Of a stretch of DNA of 64,000 nucleotides, positions 25,933-33,355 are shown piece after piece; positions within the stretch are counted from its first letter, which is position 1, and every line of letters begins with the position of its first letter. The notes below the pieces were generated by a model. It was given only the letters and a program-made list of their open reading frames with translations, was not told the origin of the DNA and did no database searches. The stretch comes from an uncultured Eubacterium sp. (GTDB lineage: Bacteria; Bacillota; Clostridia; Lachnospirales; CAG-274): the NCBI GenBank assembly GCA_900551755.1, contig URXK01000001.1, forward strand, positions 1 to 64,000. Reading direction: 5' to 3'. Both the position numbers and the translations under genes were made by a program.

Positions 25933-28032
25933 TTATTCTTGATTTTTATTTTTAACAAGTGGAGTCATACTCTTAGCACAAATTGCCATAGTAGAGGCGT
26001 TGTGCATAAAGGCAGATGTTGATGGAGTAATAAAACCAAAGAAACCAAGAGCCAATAAAGCAGAATTAAATGCAACAATAAATCTATAGTTGCTATTTAT
26101 TCTAGTTACAAGTTTTGTGCTTAAATCTCTTAAAACAGAAAGCTCTGTTAAGTCAGCACCTCTTAATGTAATATCAGCAGTTTCCTTAGCAATATCTGAT
26201 GCGTCACTCATTGCTACAGATACATTAGCAGCAGCAAGAGCAGGGGCGTCATTAATACCGTCACCAACCATAATTACCTTATTACCGTTTTTCTTTAACT
26301 CCTCAATGTAGCTATGTTTGTCTTCAGGAAGAACCTGAGCGTGGTAATTATTTATACCAAGTTTTTCTGATATAATCTTAGCAGCTTTACAGCTATCACC
26401 AGTCAACATAACTATGTTGTCAATACCTCTGTCCTTTAAAAGAGCAACAGCTTCTTTTGCTTCTTTTCTTGGAGGGTCACTAATACATAAAGCACCAGCG
26501 AGAGTACCACCAATAGCAAGGTATACAACAGAACAAGCACCAGACTCTTTATCAATAAGTTTATCCTGTTCAGGTGTGATTTCAATATTTTCGTCATCAA
26601 CCACAAAATGTCTGCTACCAATAATAACCTTTTCTCCGTGGAGAGTTGAGGCTATACCGTGAGCAACTATGTACTGAACTTCTGCGTGTTCTTCAAGGTG
26701 ATTAATACCCTTAACCTCAGCACCCTTAACTATTGCACGAGCTACACTATGAGGGAAATGTTCTTCAAGGCAAGCAGAAATCTGTAATACCTTGTCTTCT
26801 TCATATCCAGCAAAAGGAATAACCTTTTCAAGCACTGGTTCAGCATTTGTAAGAGTACCTGTTTTATCAAATACAATACTGTTAGCAGCAGCAAATTCTT
26901 CAAGATACTTACCACCCTTAACTGTTATACCTCTGTCGGCAGCTTCTTTAATAGCTGAAATAACAGAAATAGGTGTTGAAAGTTTAATAGCACAAGAATA
27001 GTCAACCATAAGTATTGAAACGGCCTTAGTAATATTTCTAGTAAATAAAAGTGTAAGACCGAAACCTAAGAAGCTAAGAGGTACAATTTTGTCGGCTATA
27101 GTTTCAGCCTTACTTTGTATACCTGCCTTATAGTTTTCAGAATTGTCTATAAGTTCAATAATCTTTTGAATTTTAGTATCACTGCTTAAAGCACGAACCT
27201 TAATATTTATTGAGCCTTCCTCAACTACAGTACCAGCAAATACACTAGCATCAGTAGTTTTCATTACAGCAAGAGGTTCGCCAGTCATAGATGACTCATT
27301 AATATAAGCCTCACCCTTAGTAATTGTACCATCAACTGGAATAGTGCTACCAGTTCTAACAATGATTTCATCACCAATTTGAAGGTCAGACATAGGTATT
27401 TGAACCTGAGTATTATCCTTAACAAGCCATACAGTATCAACCTTTACAGCTAAACTTTCTGTAAGGGCAGCCTTAGTTTTAGCTCTTGTGTAGTCCTCAA
27501 GAAGTGATGACATAGAAAGCATAAACATAATAGATGATGCTGTTGAGTAGTTCTTTTGAACAAGACAAGCTGCAATAGATGCACCGTCTAAAACATCAAC
27601 TGTAAGTTTGCCATTTGCAATAGTGCAAAGACCTCTCTTAATGTACTTAATACCATTGTAAATAGTGTAAGCAGTCATTAAAGGTCCTGGCAAGAAAAGT
27701 TTAAGAGCTATACGCTTAGCAATTATTTTGCCAAACTGCTCTTTAAATATATGTTCAATGCCTTTAACTGTATAACTATCGTCCTTAAGAGGTTCAATAG
27801 TTTTAAAATTAATTGATTTAGCCAAAGCAATAACATTGCTACGACAGCCATTTTTGTAGTAAATAAGTACACTGCCGTTTACACTGTTTGCATCAGCTTT
27901 AATAATAGCTGGGTCAGAATTAAAATAAGCAGAAATTGCAGTTTCAATATTCTGCTCAAAGGCATAAGTACCGTATCTTAATCTAATTCTGCCAGCAGTG
28001 TCATATACTATCTTAAAACGCATATTACTCAA
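25933..28032 (-). CDS. P1B-type heavy-metal ATPase
   Basis: A 699-residue metal-translocating ATPase. An HMA-like N-terminal domain (about 1-75) lacks a C-x-x-C pair. The actuator has TGEP (SSMTGEPLAVMK), the phosphorylation site is DKTGTLT, and the hinge is VMVGDGINDAPALAAA. The membrane metal motif, normally CPC or SPC, reads YSCAIKLSTP, a variant that leaves the substrate open (Mn, Fe, Zn and others are possible). The gene overlaps the upstream DUF6110-like gene by 8 bases, so the two are coupled. The operator at 28322 and the divergent feo genes suggest metal-dependent control. Confidence 0.9.
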   Translation of the reverse strand: MSNMRFKIVYDTAGRIRLRYGTYAFEQNIETAISAYFNSDPAIIKADANSVNGSVLIYYKNGCRSNVIALAKSINFKTIEPLKDDSYTVKGIEHIFKEQFGKIIAKRIALKLFLPGPLMTAYTIYNGIKYIKRGLCTIANGKLTVDVLDGASIAACLVQKNYSTASSIMFMLSMSSLLEDYTRAKTKAALTESLAVKVDTVWLVKDNTQVQIPMSDLQIGDEIIVRTGSTIPVDGTITKGEAYINESSMTGEPLAVMKTTDASVFAGTVVEEGSINIKVRALSSDTKIQKIIELIDNSENYKAGIQSKAETIADKIVPLSFLGFGLTLLFTRNITKAVSILMVDYSCAIKLSTPISVISAIKEAADRGITVKGGKYLEEFAAANSIVFDKTGTLTNAEPVLEKVIPFAGYEEDKVLQISACLEEHFPHSVARAIVKGAEVKGINHLEEHAEVQYIVAHGIASTLHGEKVIIGSRHFVVDDENIEITPEQDKLIDKESGACSVVYLAIGGTLAGALCISDPPRKEAKEAVALLKDRGIDNIVMLTGDSCKAAKIISEKLGINNYHAQVLPEDKHSYIEELKKNGNKVIMVGDGINDAPALAAANVSVAMSDASDIAKETADITLRGADLTELSVLRDLSTKLVTRINSNYRFIVAFNSALLALGFFGFITPSTSAFMHNASTMAICAKSMTPLVKNKNQE

Positions 28033-28270
28033 CTACTTCCTCATCAACAATACCAGCCTCAGTCTTTGCATCATAACAAATATCAGAAGCCTCATCCTTC
28101 ATATTCTGGAAAGCTGCCTTAGCATCGTTCTGGAGCTTCATACCCTTAGCAAGACCCTTAACTGCAGCATTTCTTGTTGTGTTAGACTTAAGAATAGCCT
28201 TACCTACGATAATAGCAGCAGCACCAGCTAATGCACAATAAACCTTTTCATTCTTTAAACACTTTAACAT
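28025..28270 (-). CDS. Small DUF6110-like membrane-associated protein
   Basis: An 81-residue protein with one hydrophobic stretch (about 11-27: YCALAGAAAIIVGKAIL) followed by a basic, then acidic, helical tail (KGLAKGMKLQNDAKAAFQNMKDEASDICYDAK). It resembles the DUF6110 family, which I recall beside heavy-metal ATPase genes; that recall is not checked. Its end overlaps the ATPase start by 8 bases, and it is the first gene after the metal-responsive promoter. An accessory or regulatory subunit for the pump is a reasonable guess. Confidence 0.65.
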   Translation of the reverse strand: MLKCLKNEKVYCALAGAAAIIVGKAILKSNTTRNAAVKGLAKGMKLQNDAKAAFQNMKDEASDICYDAKTEAGIVDEEVVE

Positions 28271-28321
28271 AATAATATCTCCTTTCGATAAAAAAATAGT
28301 TCATATAAGTAGTTGAAAAAT

Positions 28322-28388
28322 ATTAGCTAAAGCTAACACTTACTTATATTTTTTATATTAGTATACAGCCATTGTAGAATAATGTCAA
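28322..28388 (-). promoter_or_regulatory. Promoter and metal operator for the ATPase operon
   Basis: On the minus strand, TTGACA (28383-28388), 17 bases, TATACT (28360-28365). The near-perfect palindrome ATTAGC-TAAA-GCTAAC (28322-28337) lies about 20 bases downstream of the -10 box, where binding would block elongation or initiation. Confidence 0.75.
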
Positions 28389-28456
28389 CAAATTTAAACA
28401 TTAATTTAACCTTAATTTTATAATAAATTTTTATTAAAATTTTTAAAAATTTACTC

Positions 28457-28638
28457 TTGACAAATATATAAATACGGTGTATCATAACTTAAGGTTAGAG
28501 AAAGCTAATTAAAGTAGTATCAACTAATGAAAATAGTTACTACTAACTTAGTTAGTGATGTGTTAAAGTATTAGCGACAGCTAATTTTGTTTTTATTGAT
28601 ACAGTTAGTATTTGCTAATACGATTAGGTCTGTCTAAT
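28457..28638 (+). promoter_or_regulatory. feo promoter with tandem metal operators
   Basis: The promoter TTGACA (28457-28462), 17 bases, TATCAT (28480-28485) is followed by a series of TTAG-rich palindromes: TTAGA-N4-GCTAA (28495-28508), ACTAAC-TTA-GTTAGT (28542-28556, inverted order), ATTAGC-GACA-GCTAAT (28570-28585, perfect), GTTAGT-ATTT-GCTAAT (28604-28619) and ATTAGG-TCTG-TCTAAT (28623-28638). They run through the whole leader up to the feoA ribosome site. A DtxR-family iron repressor binding several sites together is the likely reader. Confidence 0.75.
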
Positions 28639-28655
28639 TGACAAGGAGGTTTTGT

Positions 28656-28868
28656 ATGATGCCTTTAACTTTTTGTGACCCTGGAGTAAACAATATTATA
28701 AAGAAGGTTGGCGGTAAGGACGAGACTAAAAAGTTTCTTGAAAGTTTAGGCTTTGTTGTTGGTGCTGAGGTTAAAATCGTAGCAACAATGGCAGGCAACC
28801 TTATTGTTAATATTAAAGAGTCACGCGTTGCCGTAAGCAAAGAAATGGCTAGCAAAATTATGGTTTAA
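28656..28868 (+). CDS. feoA: FeoA, first copy
   Basis: A 70-residue SH3-like protein of ferrous iron uptake that is thought to modulate FeoB. The fold signature is GGKDETKKFLESLGFVVGAEVKIVATMAGNLIVNIKESRVAVSKEMASKI. The ATG at 28656 has AAGGAGG 8 bases upstream; an earlier in-frame TTG would include this site in the coding region. It is the first gene of feoA-feoA-feoB, 19 bases before the second copy. The two copies differ strongly, so they may have separate partners on FeoB. Confidence 0.9.
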   Translation: MMPLTFCDPGVNNIIKKVGGKDETKKFLESLGFVVGAEVKIVATMAGNLIVNIKESRVAVSKEMASKIMV

Positions 28869-28887
28869 ATCATAAAAGGAGGAAATT

Positions 28888-29115
28888 ATGAAAACTTTAA
28901 AGGAAGCCAAAGTTGGCGAAACTCTCAAAGTCGTTAAGATTGATGGTGTTGGAGCTACTAAGAGAAGAATTATGGATATGGGTATCACTAAGGGCGTTGA
29001 AGTGTATATCCGTAAGGTTGCACCATTAGGTGACCCTGTTGAAGTTAATGTAAGAAATTATGAACTTTCTCTCAGAAAAGCTGATGCAGAAATGATTCAA
29101 GTTGAAAATTGCTAA
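28888..29115 (+). CDS. feoA: FeoA, second copy
   Basis: A 75-residue FeoA-domain protein: LKEAKVGETLKVVKIDGVGATKRRIMDMGITKGVEVYIRKVAPLGDPVEVNVRNYELSLRKADAEMIQV across the full length. This is the more canonical FeoA, with the (R/K)RR-x-MDMG-hydrophobic-x-x-G motif and PLGDP. AAAGGAGG lies 6 bases before the ATG and feoB follows after 21 bases. Confidence 0.95.
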   Translation: MKTLKEAKVGETLKVVKIDGVGATKRRIMDMGITKGVEVYIRKVAPLGDPVEVNVRNYELSLRKADAEMIQVENC

Positions 29116-29136
29116 TTTAATTAAGGAGGAAGGAAA

Positions 29137-31506
29137 ATGAGCATTAAGATTGCATTGGCTGGTAATCCCAACTGTGGTAAAACAACATTGTTTAATGCCT
29201 TAACTGGTTCAAATCAGTTTGTTGGTAACTGGCCTGGCGTTACAGTAGAGAAGAAGGAAGGTAAACTTAAGTTCAATAAAGATGTAACTATTATGGACTT
29301 ACCAGGTATCTATTCTTTATCTCCATATACTCTTGAGGAGGTTGTTGCTAGAACATACCTTATTAACGAAAAGCCAGACGCTATTTTAAACATTGTTGAT
29401 GGTACTAACCTTGAGAGAAACCTTTATCTTACAACACAGCTTACAGAGCTTGGTATTCCAGTTGTTATTGCTATCAATATGATGGATGTTGTTAAGAAAA
29501 CAGGTGACAAGATTAATATTGATGAGCTTTCAAGACAGCTTGGTTGTAAGGTTGTTGAAATCTCAGCTTTAAAGGGTACTGGTATTAAGGAAGCTGCTGA
29601 CGAGGCTGTTAAGGCTGCTAAGTCAACTAAGACAGTTCCTATGCACACATTTAATAGCGAGGTTGAACACGCTATTGCTCATATTGAAGATGCTTTAAAG
29701 GGCAAAATCAATGATGAACAGCAGAGATGGTTTGCTATTAAAGTTTTTGAAAGAGATGACAAGGTTGCAACTCAGCTTAAGCTTGATGCTGCAACAGCAG
29801 ATAGTATTGAAAAGGTTATCACTGGTGTTGAAAACCAGCTTGATGATGACAGCGAAAGTATTATAACTAATGAAAGATATATTTACATAGCTGAAATTTT
29901 AAAGAGTTCTTACAAGAAGAAGAATAAGGGTGGACTCACTATTTCTGATAAGATTGATAAGGTTGTTACAAACAGATTTTTAGCACTTCCAATCTTTGCA
30001 GCAGTTATGTTTATTGTTTACTATATTTCTGTTACTACAGTTGGTACTTGGGTAACTGACTGGACAAATGATAACTTATTTGGTGATGGTTTCTTCTTCC
30101 TTAACCACGGTGCTGAGGCTTATGAAGAAGCTTCTGGTGAGTTTGATAGAGCAAGTGCTATCTTAGAGGCTATGGAAGCTGGCGAGCCAACAGTTGATAT
30201 TACTGATGAAGACGGCAATGTAACTGAAACAGTTGAAATTAATGATAACACTGTTGCAGAGGCAGAGGCTGTTGAAGAACCAAATCCTGCTGACTATGGC
30301 TGGTGGGTAGATGGTATTCCTGTTATTGTTGGCAACTTCCTTGAAAAGGTTGGTTGTGCTGAATGGTTATCATCACTTATCCTTGATGGTATTGTAGCTG
30401 GTGTAGGTGCTGTACTTGGTTTCGTACCTCAGATGCTTGTACTTTTTGCATTCCTTGCATTCCTTGAGTCTTGTGGTTATATGGCAAGAGTTGCATTCAT
30501 TATGGATAGAATTTTCAGAAAGTTTGGTCTTTCTGGTAAGTCATTTATCCCTATATTAATCGGTACTGGTTGTGGTGTTCCTGGTGTTATGTCATCAAGA
30601 ACTATCGAAAACGATAGAGATAGAAAAATGACTATTATGACAACTACATTTATACCTTGTGGTGCTAAGCTCCCTATTATTGCTCTCATTGCTGGTGCAT
30701 TATTAGGTGGTGCTTGGTGGGTATCTCCTAGTGCTTACTTTGTAGGTATTTGTGCTATTATTATTTCAGGTATTATGCTTAAGAAAACTAGAATGTTTGC
30801 TGGCGACCCAGCTCCATTCGTTATGGAACTTCCAGCTTACCACTGGCCAACATTAAGCAATATCTTAAGAAGTATGTGGGAAAGAGGCTGGTCATTCATT
30901 AAGAAGGCTGGTACAATTATCTTACTTGCAACTATTTTAGTTTGGTTCTTATCTGGTTACGGCTTTGGTGAAGAAGGCTTTGGTGCTGTTGATATGGACC
31001 AGAGTTTACTTGCTAACATTGGTAACACTTTTGCTTGGATTTTCAGACCTCTTGGTTTTGGCGATTGGAAGGCAACAGTTGCTTGTGTAACTGGTCTTAT
31101 TGCTAAGGAAAATGTTGTTGGTACATTTGGTGTACTTTACGGCTTTGCTGAAGTTGCTGAAGATGGTGCAGAAGTTTGGGGTTCTTTACAGAATGCTTAC
31201 ACTCCTGTTGCTGGTTATGCTTTCCTTGTGTTCAACCTTCTTTGTGCTCCTTGCTTCGCTGCAATTGGTGCTATTAAGAGAGAAATGAACTCAGCTAAGT
31301 GGACATTCTTCGCTATTGGTTATCAGTGTGTATTTGCTTACTGCACAGCTCTTGTTATTAACCAGCTTGGTAACATTGCTTTAGGTCAGGCAAACATTGT
31401 TGGTATTATTGCTTCACTTGTTATTATTGCTTTCGCTCTTTATATGTTATTTAGACCATATAAGAAAAGCACTAGCTTTAAGAGCAAATTAAGTATTGAA
31501 GCTTAA
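29137..31506 (+). CDS. feoB: Ferrous iron transporter FeoB
   Basis: Inner-membrane Fe(II) transporter, 789 residues. The N-terminal G domain has G1 GNPNCGKTT (about 9-17), DLPG as G3 and NMMD as G4. A GDI-like helical region follows, then the membrane part with two Gate repeats. The Cys in SCGYMARVAFIMDR and GTGCGVPG, typical of the permease gate, are present. After the first membrane segment there is a long acidic insertion (about residues 320-395, rich in E and D, ending EEPNPADYGWW) that many FeoB proteins lack. AAGGAGG precedes the start. It is likely repressed by iron through the palindromes upstream. Confidence 0.96.
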   Translation: MSIKIALAGNPNCGKTTLFNALTGSNQFVGNWPGVTVEKKEGKLKFNKDVTIMDLPGIYSLSPYTLEEVVARTYLINEKPDAILNIVDGTNLERNLYLTTQLTELGIPVVIAINMMDVVKKTGDKINIDELSRQLGCKVVEISALKGTGIKEAADEAVKAAKSTKTVPMHTFNSEVEHAIAHIEDALKGKINDEQQRWFAIKVFERDDKVATQLKLDAATADSIEKVITGVENQLDDDSESIITNERYIYIAEILKSSYKKKNKGGLTISDKIDKVVTNRFLALPIFAAVMFIVYYISVTTVGTWVTDWTNDNLFGDGFFFLNHGAEAYEEASGEFDRASAILEAMEAGEPTVDITDEDGNVTETVEINDNTVAEAEAVEEPNPADYGWWVDGIPVIVGNFLEKVGCAEWLSSLILDGIVAGVGAVLGFVPQMLVLFAFLAFLESCGYMARVAFIMDRIFRKFGLSGKSFIPILIGTGCGVPGVMSSRTIENDRDRKMTIMTTTFIPCGAKLPIIALIAGALLGGAWWVSPSAYFVGICAIIISGIMLKKTRMFAGDPAPFVMELPAYHWPTLSNILRSMWERGWSFIKKAGTIILLATILVWFLSGYGFGEEGFGAVDMDQSLLANIGNTFAWIFRPLGFGDWKATVACVTGLIAKENVVGTFGVLYGFAEVAEDGAEVWGSLQNAYTPVAGYAFLVFNLLCAPCFAAIGAIKREMNSAKWTFFAIGYQCVFAYCTALVINQLGNIALGQANIVGIIASLVIIAFALYMLFRPYKKSTSFKSKLSIEA

Positions 31507-31548
31507 TATAAGTTAAATTGTTTAGAAGTCTTAAAAGGAGGCTTTGAT

Positions 31549-31695
31549 ATGGCTACTGTAATTATAAGCATTATATTAATTGTAATTGTTGCTGCTATTA
31601 TAAGGAGTATGATTATAAAGAAGAAAAATGGAGGCGGCGGCTGTGGTTGTGGTTGCTCCGGTTGTGCAAATGCAGGTATTTGCCATAAAAATTGA
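31549..31695 (+). CDS. FeoB-associated Cys-rich membrane peptide
   Basis: A 48-codon gene too short for usual gene calling. The peptide starts MATVIISIILIVIVAAIIR, a single membrane segment, followed by a basic stretch (MIIKKKN) and the Cys-rich tail GGGGCGCGCSGCANAGICHKN with five Cys and one His. Such peptides follow feoB in many Bacillota. They probably bind iron or help FeoB at the membrane. AAAAGGAGG lies 8 bases before the ATG, 42 bases after the feoB stop, and a terminator follows. Confidence 0.85.
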   Translation: MATVIISIILIVIVAAIIRSMIIKKKNGGGGCGCGCSGCANAGICHKN

Positions 31696-31738
31696 TAACC
31701 CTAATAAGTTATAAACATACAATTTTTTCTAAAAATGA

Positions 31739-31768
31739 GGCATCGGTTTTCCGGTGCCTTGTTTTTTT
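31739..31768 (+). terminator. Terminator of the feo operon (copy 1)
   Basis: GGCATCGG-TTTT-CCGGTGCC followed by TTGTTTTTTT. The 30-base unit is identical to the terminator at 32374, which closes the toxin-antitoxin pair. Confidence 0.9.
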
Positions 31769-31821
31769 ATTGATATTATGGGAAAAATATTATATAATAA
31801 TATTATTAGGCGGTGAAATAT

Positions 31822-32133
31822 GTGTTAAAAATAAGTGACTTACAAAAAATATGTACAGATGATAGAATTATTTTATCTGTGCATTGTAAAGATAGATGTG
31901 TTGAAAGATGTATATGTTTTGATGATATTAAGGAAACTATATTAAATGGTGAAATTATTAAACAATATGAAGATGATAAACCATTTCCGAGTTGTTTAAT
32001 ATTAGGAACATTAGTTAATAATAAAAAATTACATGTTGTTGCAAGTACAGATAATGAGTTTATTTATATTATTACAGCTTATTATCCTGATATATTGATT
32101 TGGAATACTGATTTAAAAACAAAAAGGAGGTAA
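31822..32133 (+). CDS. DUF4258-family protein, probable toxin
   Basis: A 103-residue cytosolic protein with a DUF4258-type fold: SVHCKDRCVERCICFDDIKETILNGEIIKQYEDDKPFPSCLILG and KLHVVASTDNEFIYIITAYYP. The H-x-x-x-R-x-x-E-R-x-I-x-x-x-D-I/V pattern and the terminal T-A/V-Y-x-P are family hallmarks. DUF4258 proteins are often paired with YgiT/MqsA-type zinc-finger antitoxins and are thought to be RelE-like RNases. The GTG at 31822 follows AGGCGGTG at good distance; a GTG at 31813 overlaps that site. The next gene starts 4 bases after the stop. Confidence 0.75.
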   Translation: MLKISDLQKICTDDRIILSVHCKDRCVERCICFDDIKETILNGEIIKQYEDDKPFPSCLILGTLVNNKKLHVVASTDNEFIYIITAYYPDILIWNTDLKTKRR

Positions 32134-32137
32134 TGAG

Positions 32138-32368
32138 ATGAAGTGTTTTAAATGTGCTGCTAATATGCAGGCGTCAGTTACAACTGATGTTACTGATTTA
32201 GGAAATTGTCTTGTTATTGTTCGTAATGTACCTTGCTTTAAGTGCGAGGAGTGTGATGAAGTTTTTTATACAGGTACAGTTATAAAACAGCTTGAAAGAA
32301 TTATTGAAATTGCAAAAAATTCAGTAAATGAAATTGCTATTATTGATTATAATAAACAAGTTGCATAA
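32138..32368 (+). CDS. YgiT-type zinc-finger protein, probable antitoxin
   Basis: A 76-residue protein with two C-x-x-C pairs: MKCFKCAANM (Cys3, Cys6) and CFKCEECDEVFY, which form a zinc ribbon as in the N-terminal part of MqsA. Unlike MqsA it ends at about residue 76, with no helix-turn-helix, so it may neutralise the toxin without acting as the operon repressor. It is tightly coupled to the DUF4258 gene and followed by a terminator. Confidence 0.8.
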   Translation: MKCFKCAANMQASVTTDVTDLGNCLVIVRNVPCFKCEECDEVFYTGTVIKQLERIIEIAKNSVNEIAIIDYNKQVA

Positions 32369-32373
32369 TTAAA

Positions 32374-32403
32374 GGCATCGGTTTTCCGGTGCCTTGTTTT
32401 TTT
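32374..32403 (+). terminator. Terminator of the toxin-antitoxin pair (copy 2)
   Basis: The 30-base unit, stem GGCATCGG / CCGGTGCC plus TTGTTTTTTT, is identical to that at 31739. It begins 6 bases after the antitoxin stop. Confidence 0.9.
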
Positions 32404-32529
32404 GCTATATAATAAGGAAGGTTTACAAAATCTATAAGGTATTTAAAGGTATATCTTCCTATTAAATAGATAAAAGATTATATTTGTAATATAAAAATAA
32501 AAAAATGTAAAAATATTTATATAAAACTA

Positions 32530-32558
32530 TTGACAAATTATTAAACTGGTGCTACAAT
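32530..32558 (+). promoter_or_regulatory. Promoter for the RHH protein gene
   Basis: TTGACA (32530-32535), a 17-base spacer, then TACAAT (32553-32558), 26 bases before the GTG start at 32584. Confidence 0.75.
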
Positions 32559-32583
32559 ATAATCAAAGATGAGGTGATAGATT

Positions 32584-33216
32584 GTGAGTAAGAGTGTTTA
32601 CAGTATAGTTTTGAATGATGCTGTTGTTGAGGCTGTTGATGCTTTAGCATATAAATTAGGCACTAACCGTTCAAATATGATTAATCAAATTTTGGCGGAA
32701 AAAGTCGCCTATGTCACGCCAGAACAGCATATAAGAAATATTTTGGATACAGTTGAAGATATTATAAATGGTCAAGATGTTTTTAGAATAATGGCTACTC
32801 CTGGTGATACTTCACTTATGATTAAAAGTTCTTTTAAGTATAAGTACAATCCTAGTGTTAAGTATTCTGTTATTCTTAATAAAAATGGAAATTCTGCTAG
32901 TGGTGAGTTGAGAGTTGTTTTTAGAACTCAAAATGCTGTACTTTTGCAGGAGCTTGATAATTTTATTAATATTTGGAACGCTTTGGAGAGCAAGTATATT
33001 AATAGAGAAATTAGATACGCTAAGTCTAGTGGCAAATATGTTAGAGAGCTTAATTTGCCTAGTGATAAATATGACGAAAATCAAATTGGAGAAATGATTT
33101 CGTTGTACATTACAGGCTTTGATAGAATAATGAAACTTTATTTTGCTGGTGATGATATTAAGAGTATTGAAACAGAATATGTAAAGTTTTTGAAAAAGTG
33201 TGACTATTTAATATAG
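32584..33216 (+). CDS. Ribbon-helix-helix-type protein of unknown function
   Basis: A 210-residue protein. The first 45 residues look like a ribbon-helix-helix DNA-binding unit: SVYSIVLNDAVVEAVDALAYKLGTNRSNMINQILAEKVAY (strand, helix, TNRSNMI turn, helix). The remainder (about 50-210) has a beta-rich central part and a helical end and matches no family that I recognise. GAGGTGATAG lies before the GTG start. RHH proteins are commonly transcription factors or antitoxins; the long C-terminal part may sense a ligand. It is monocistronic with its own promoter and next to a toxin-antitoxin pair, but there is no evidence that it belongs to it. Confidence 0.65.
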   Translation: MSKSVYSIVLNDAVVEAVDALAYKLGTNRSNMINQILAEKVAYVTPEQHIRNILDTVEDIINGQDVFRIMATPGDTSLMIKSSFKYKYNPSVKYSVILNKNGNSASGELRVVFRTQNAVLLQELDNFINIWNALESKYINREIRYAKSSGKYVRELNLPSDKYDENQIGEMISLYITGFDRIMKLYFAGDDIKSIETEYVKFLKKCDYLI

Positions 33217-33246
33217 CAATAGATAATATTATAAATAAAACTAATA

Positions 33247-33270
33247 TGTAGGGGCGAGCATTGCTCGTCC
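33247..33270. repeat. Short palindromic repeat
   Basis: TGTAGGGGCGAGCA / TTGCTCGTCC, identical over 24 bases to 105-128. It stands alone here, without the other modules, between the RHH gene and clpB. Confidence 0.85.
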
Positions 33271-33355
33271 TTAGATAAAGGTAACTATCAATCATAGTTT
33301 TGTTACAACTTAATAAGTATTGTGGAGATAATTAATTTTGAAAGGGGAGTTATAT

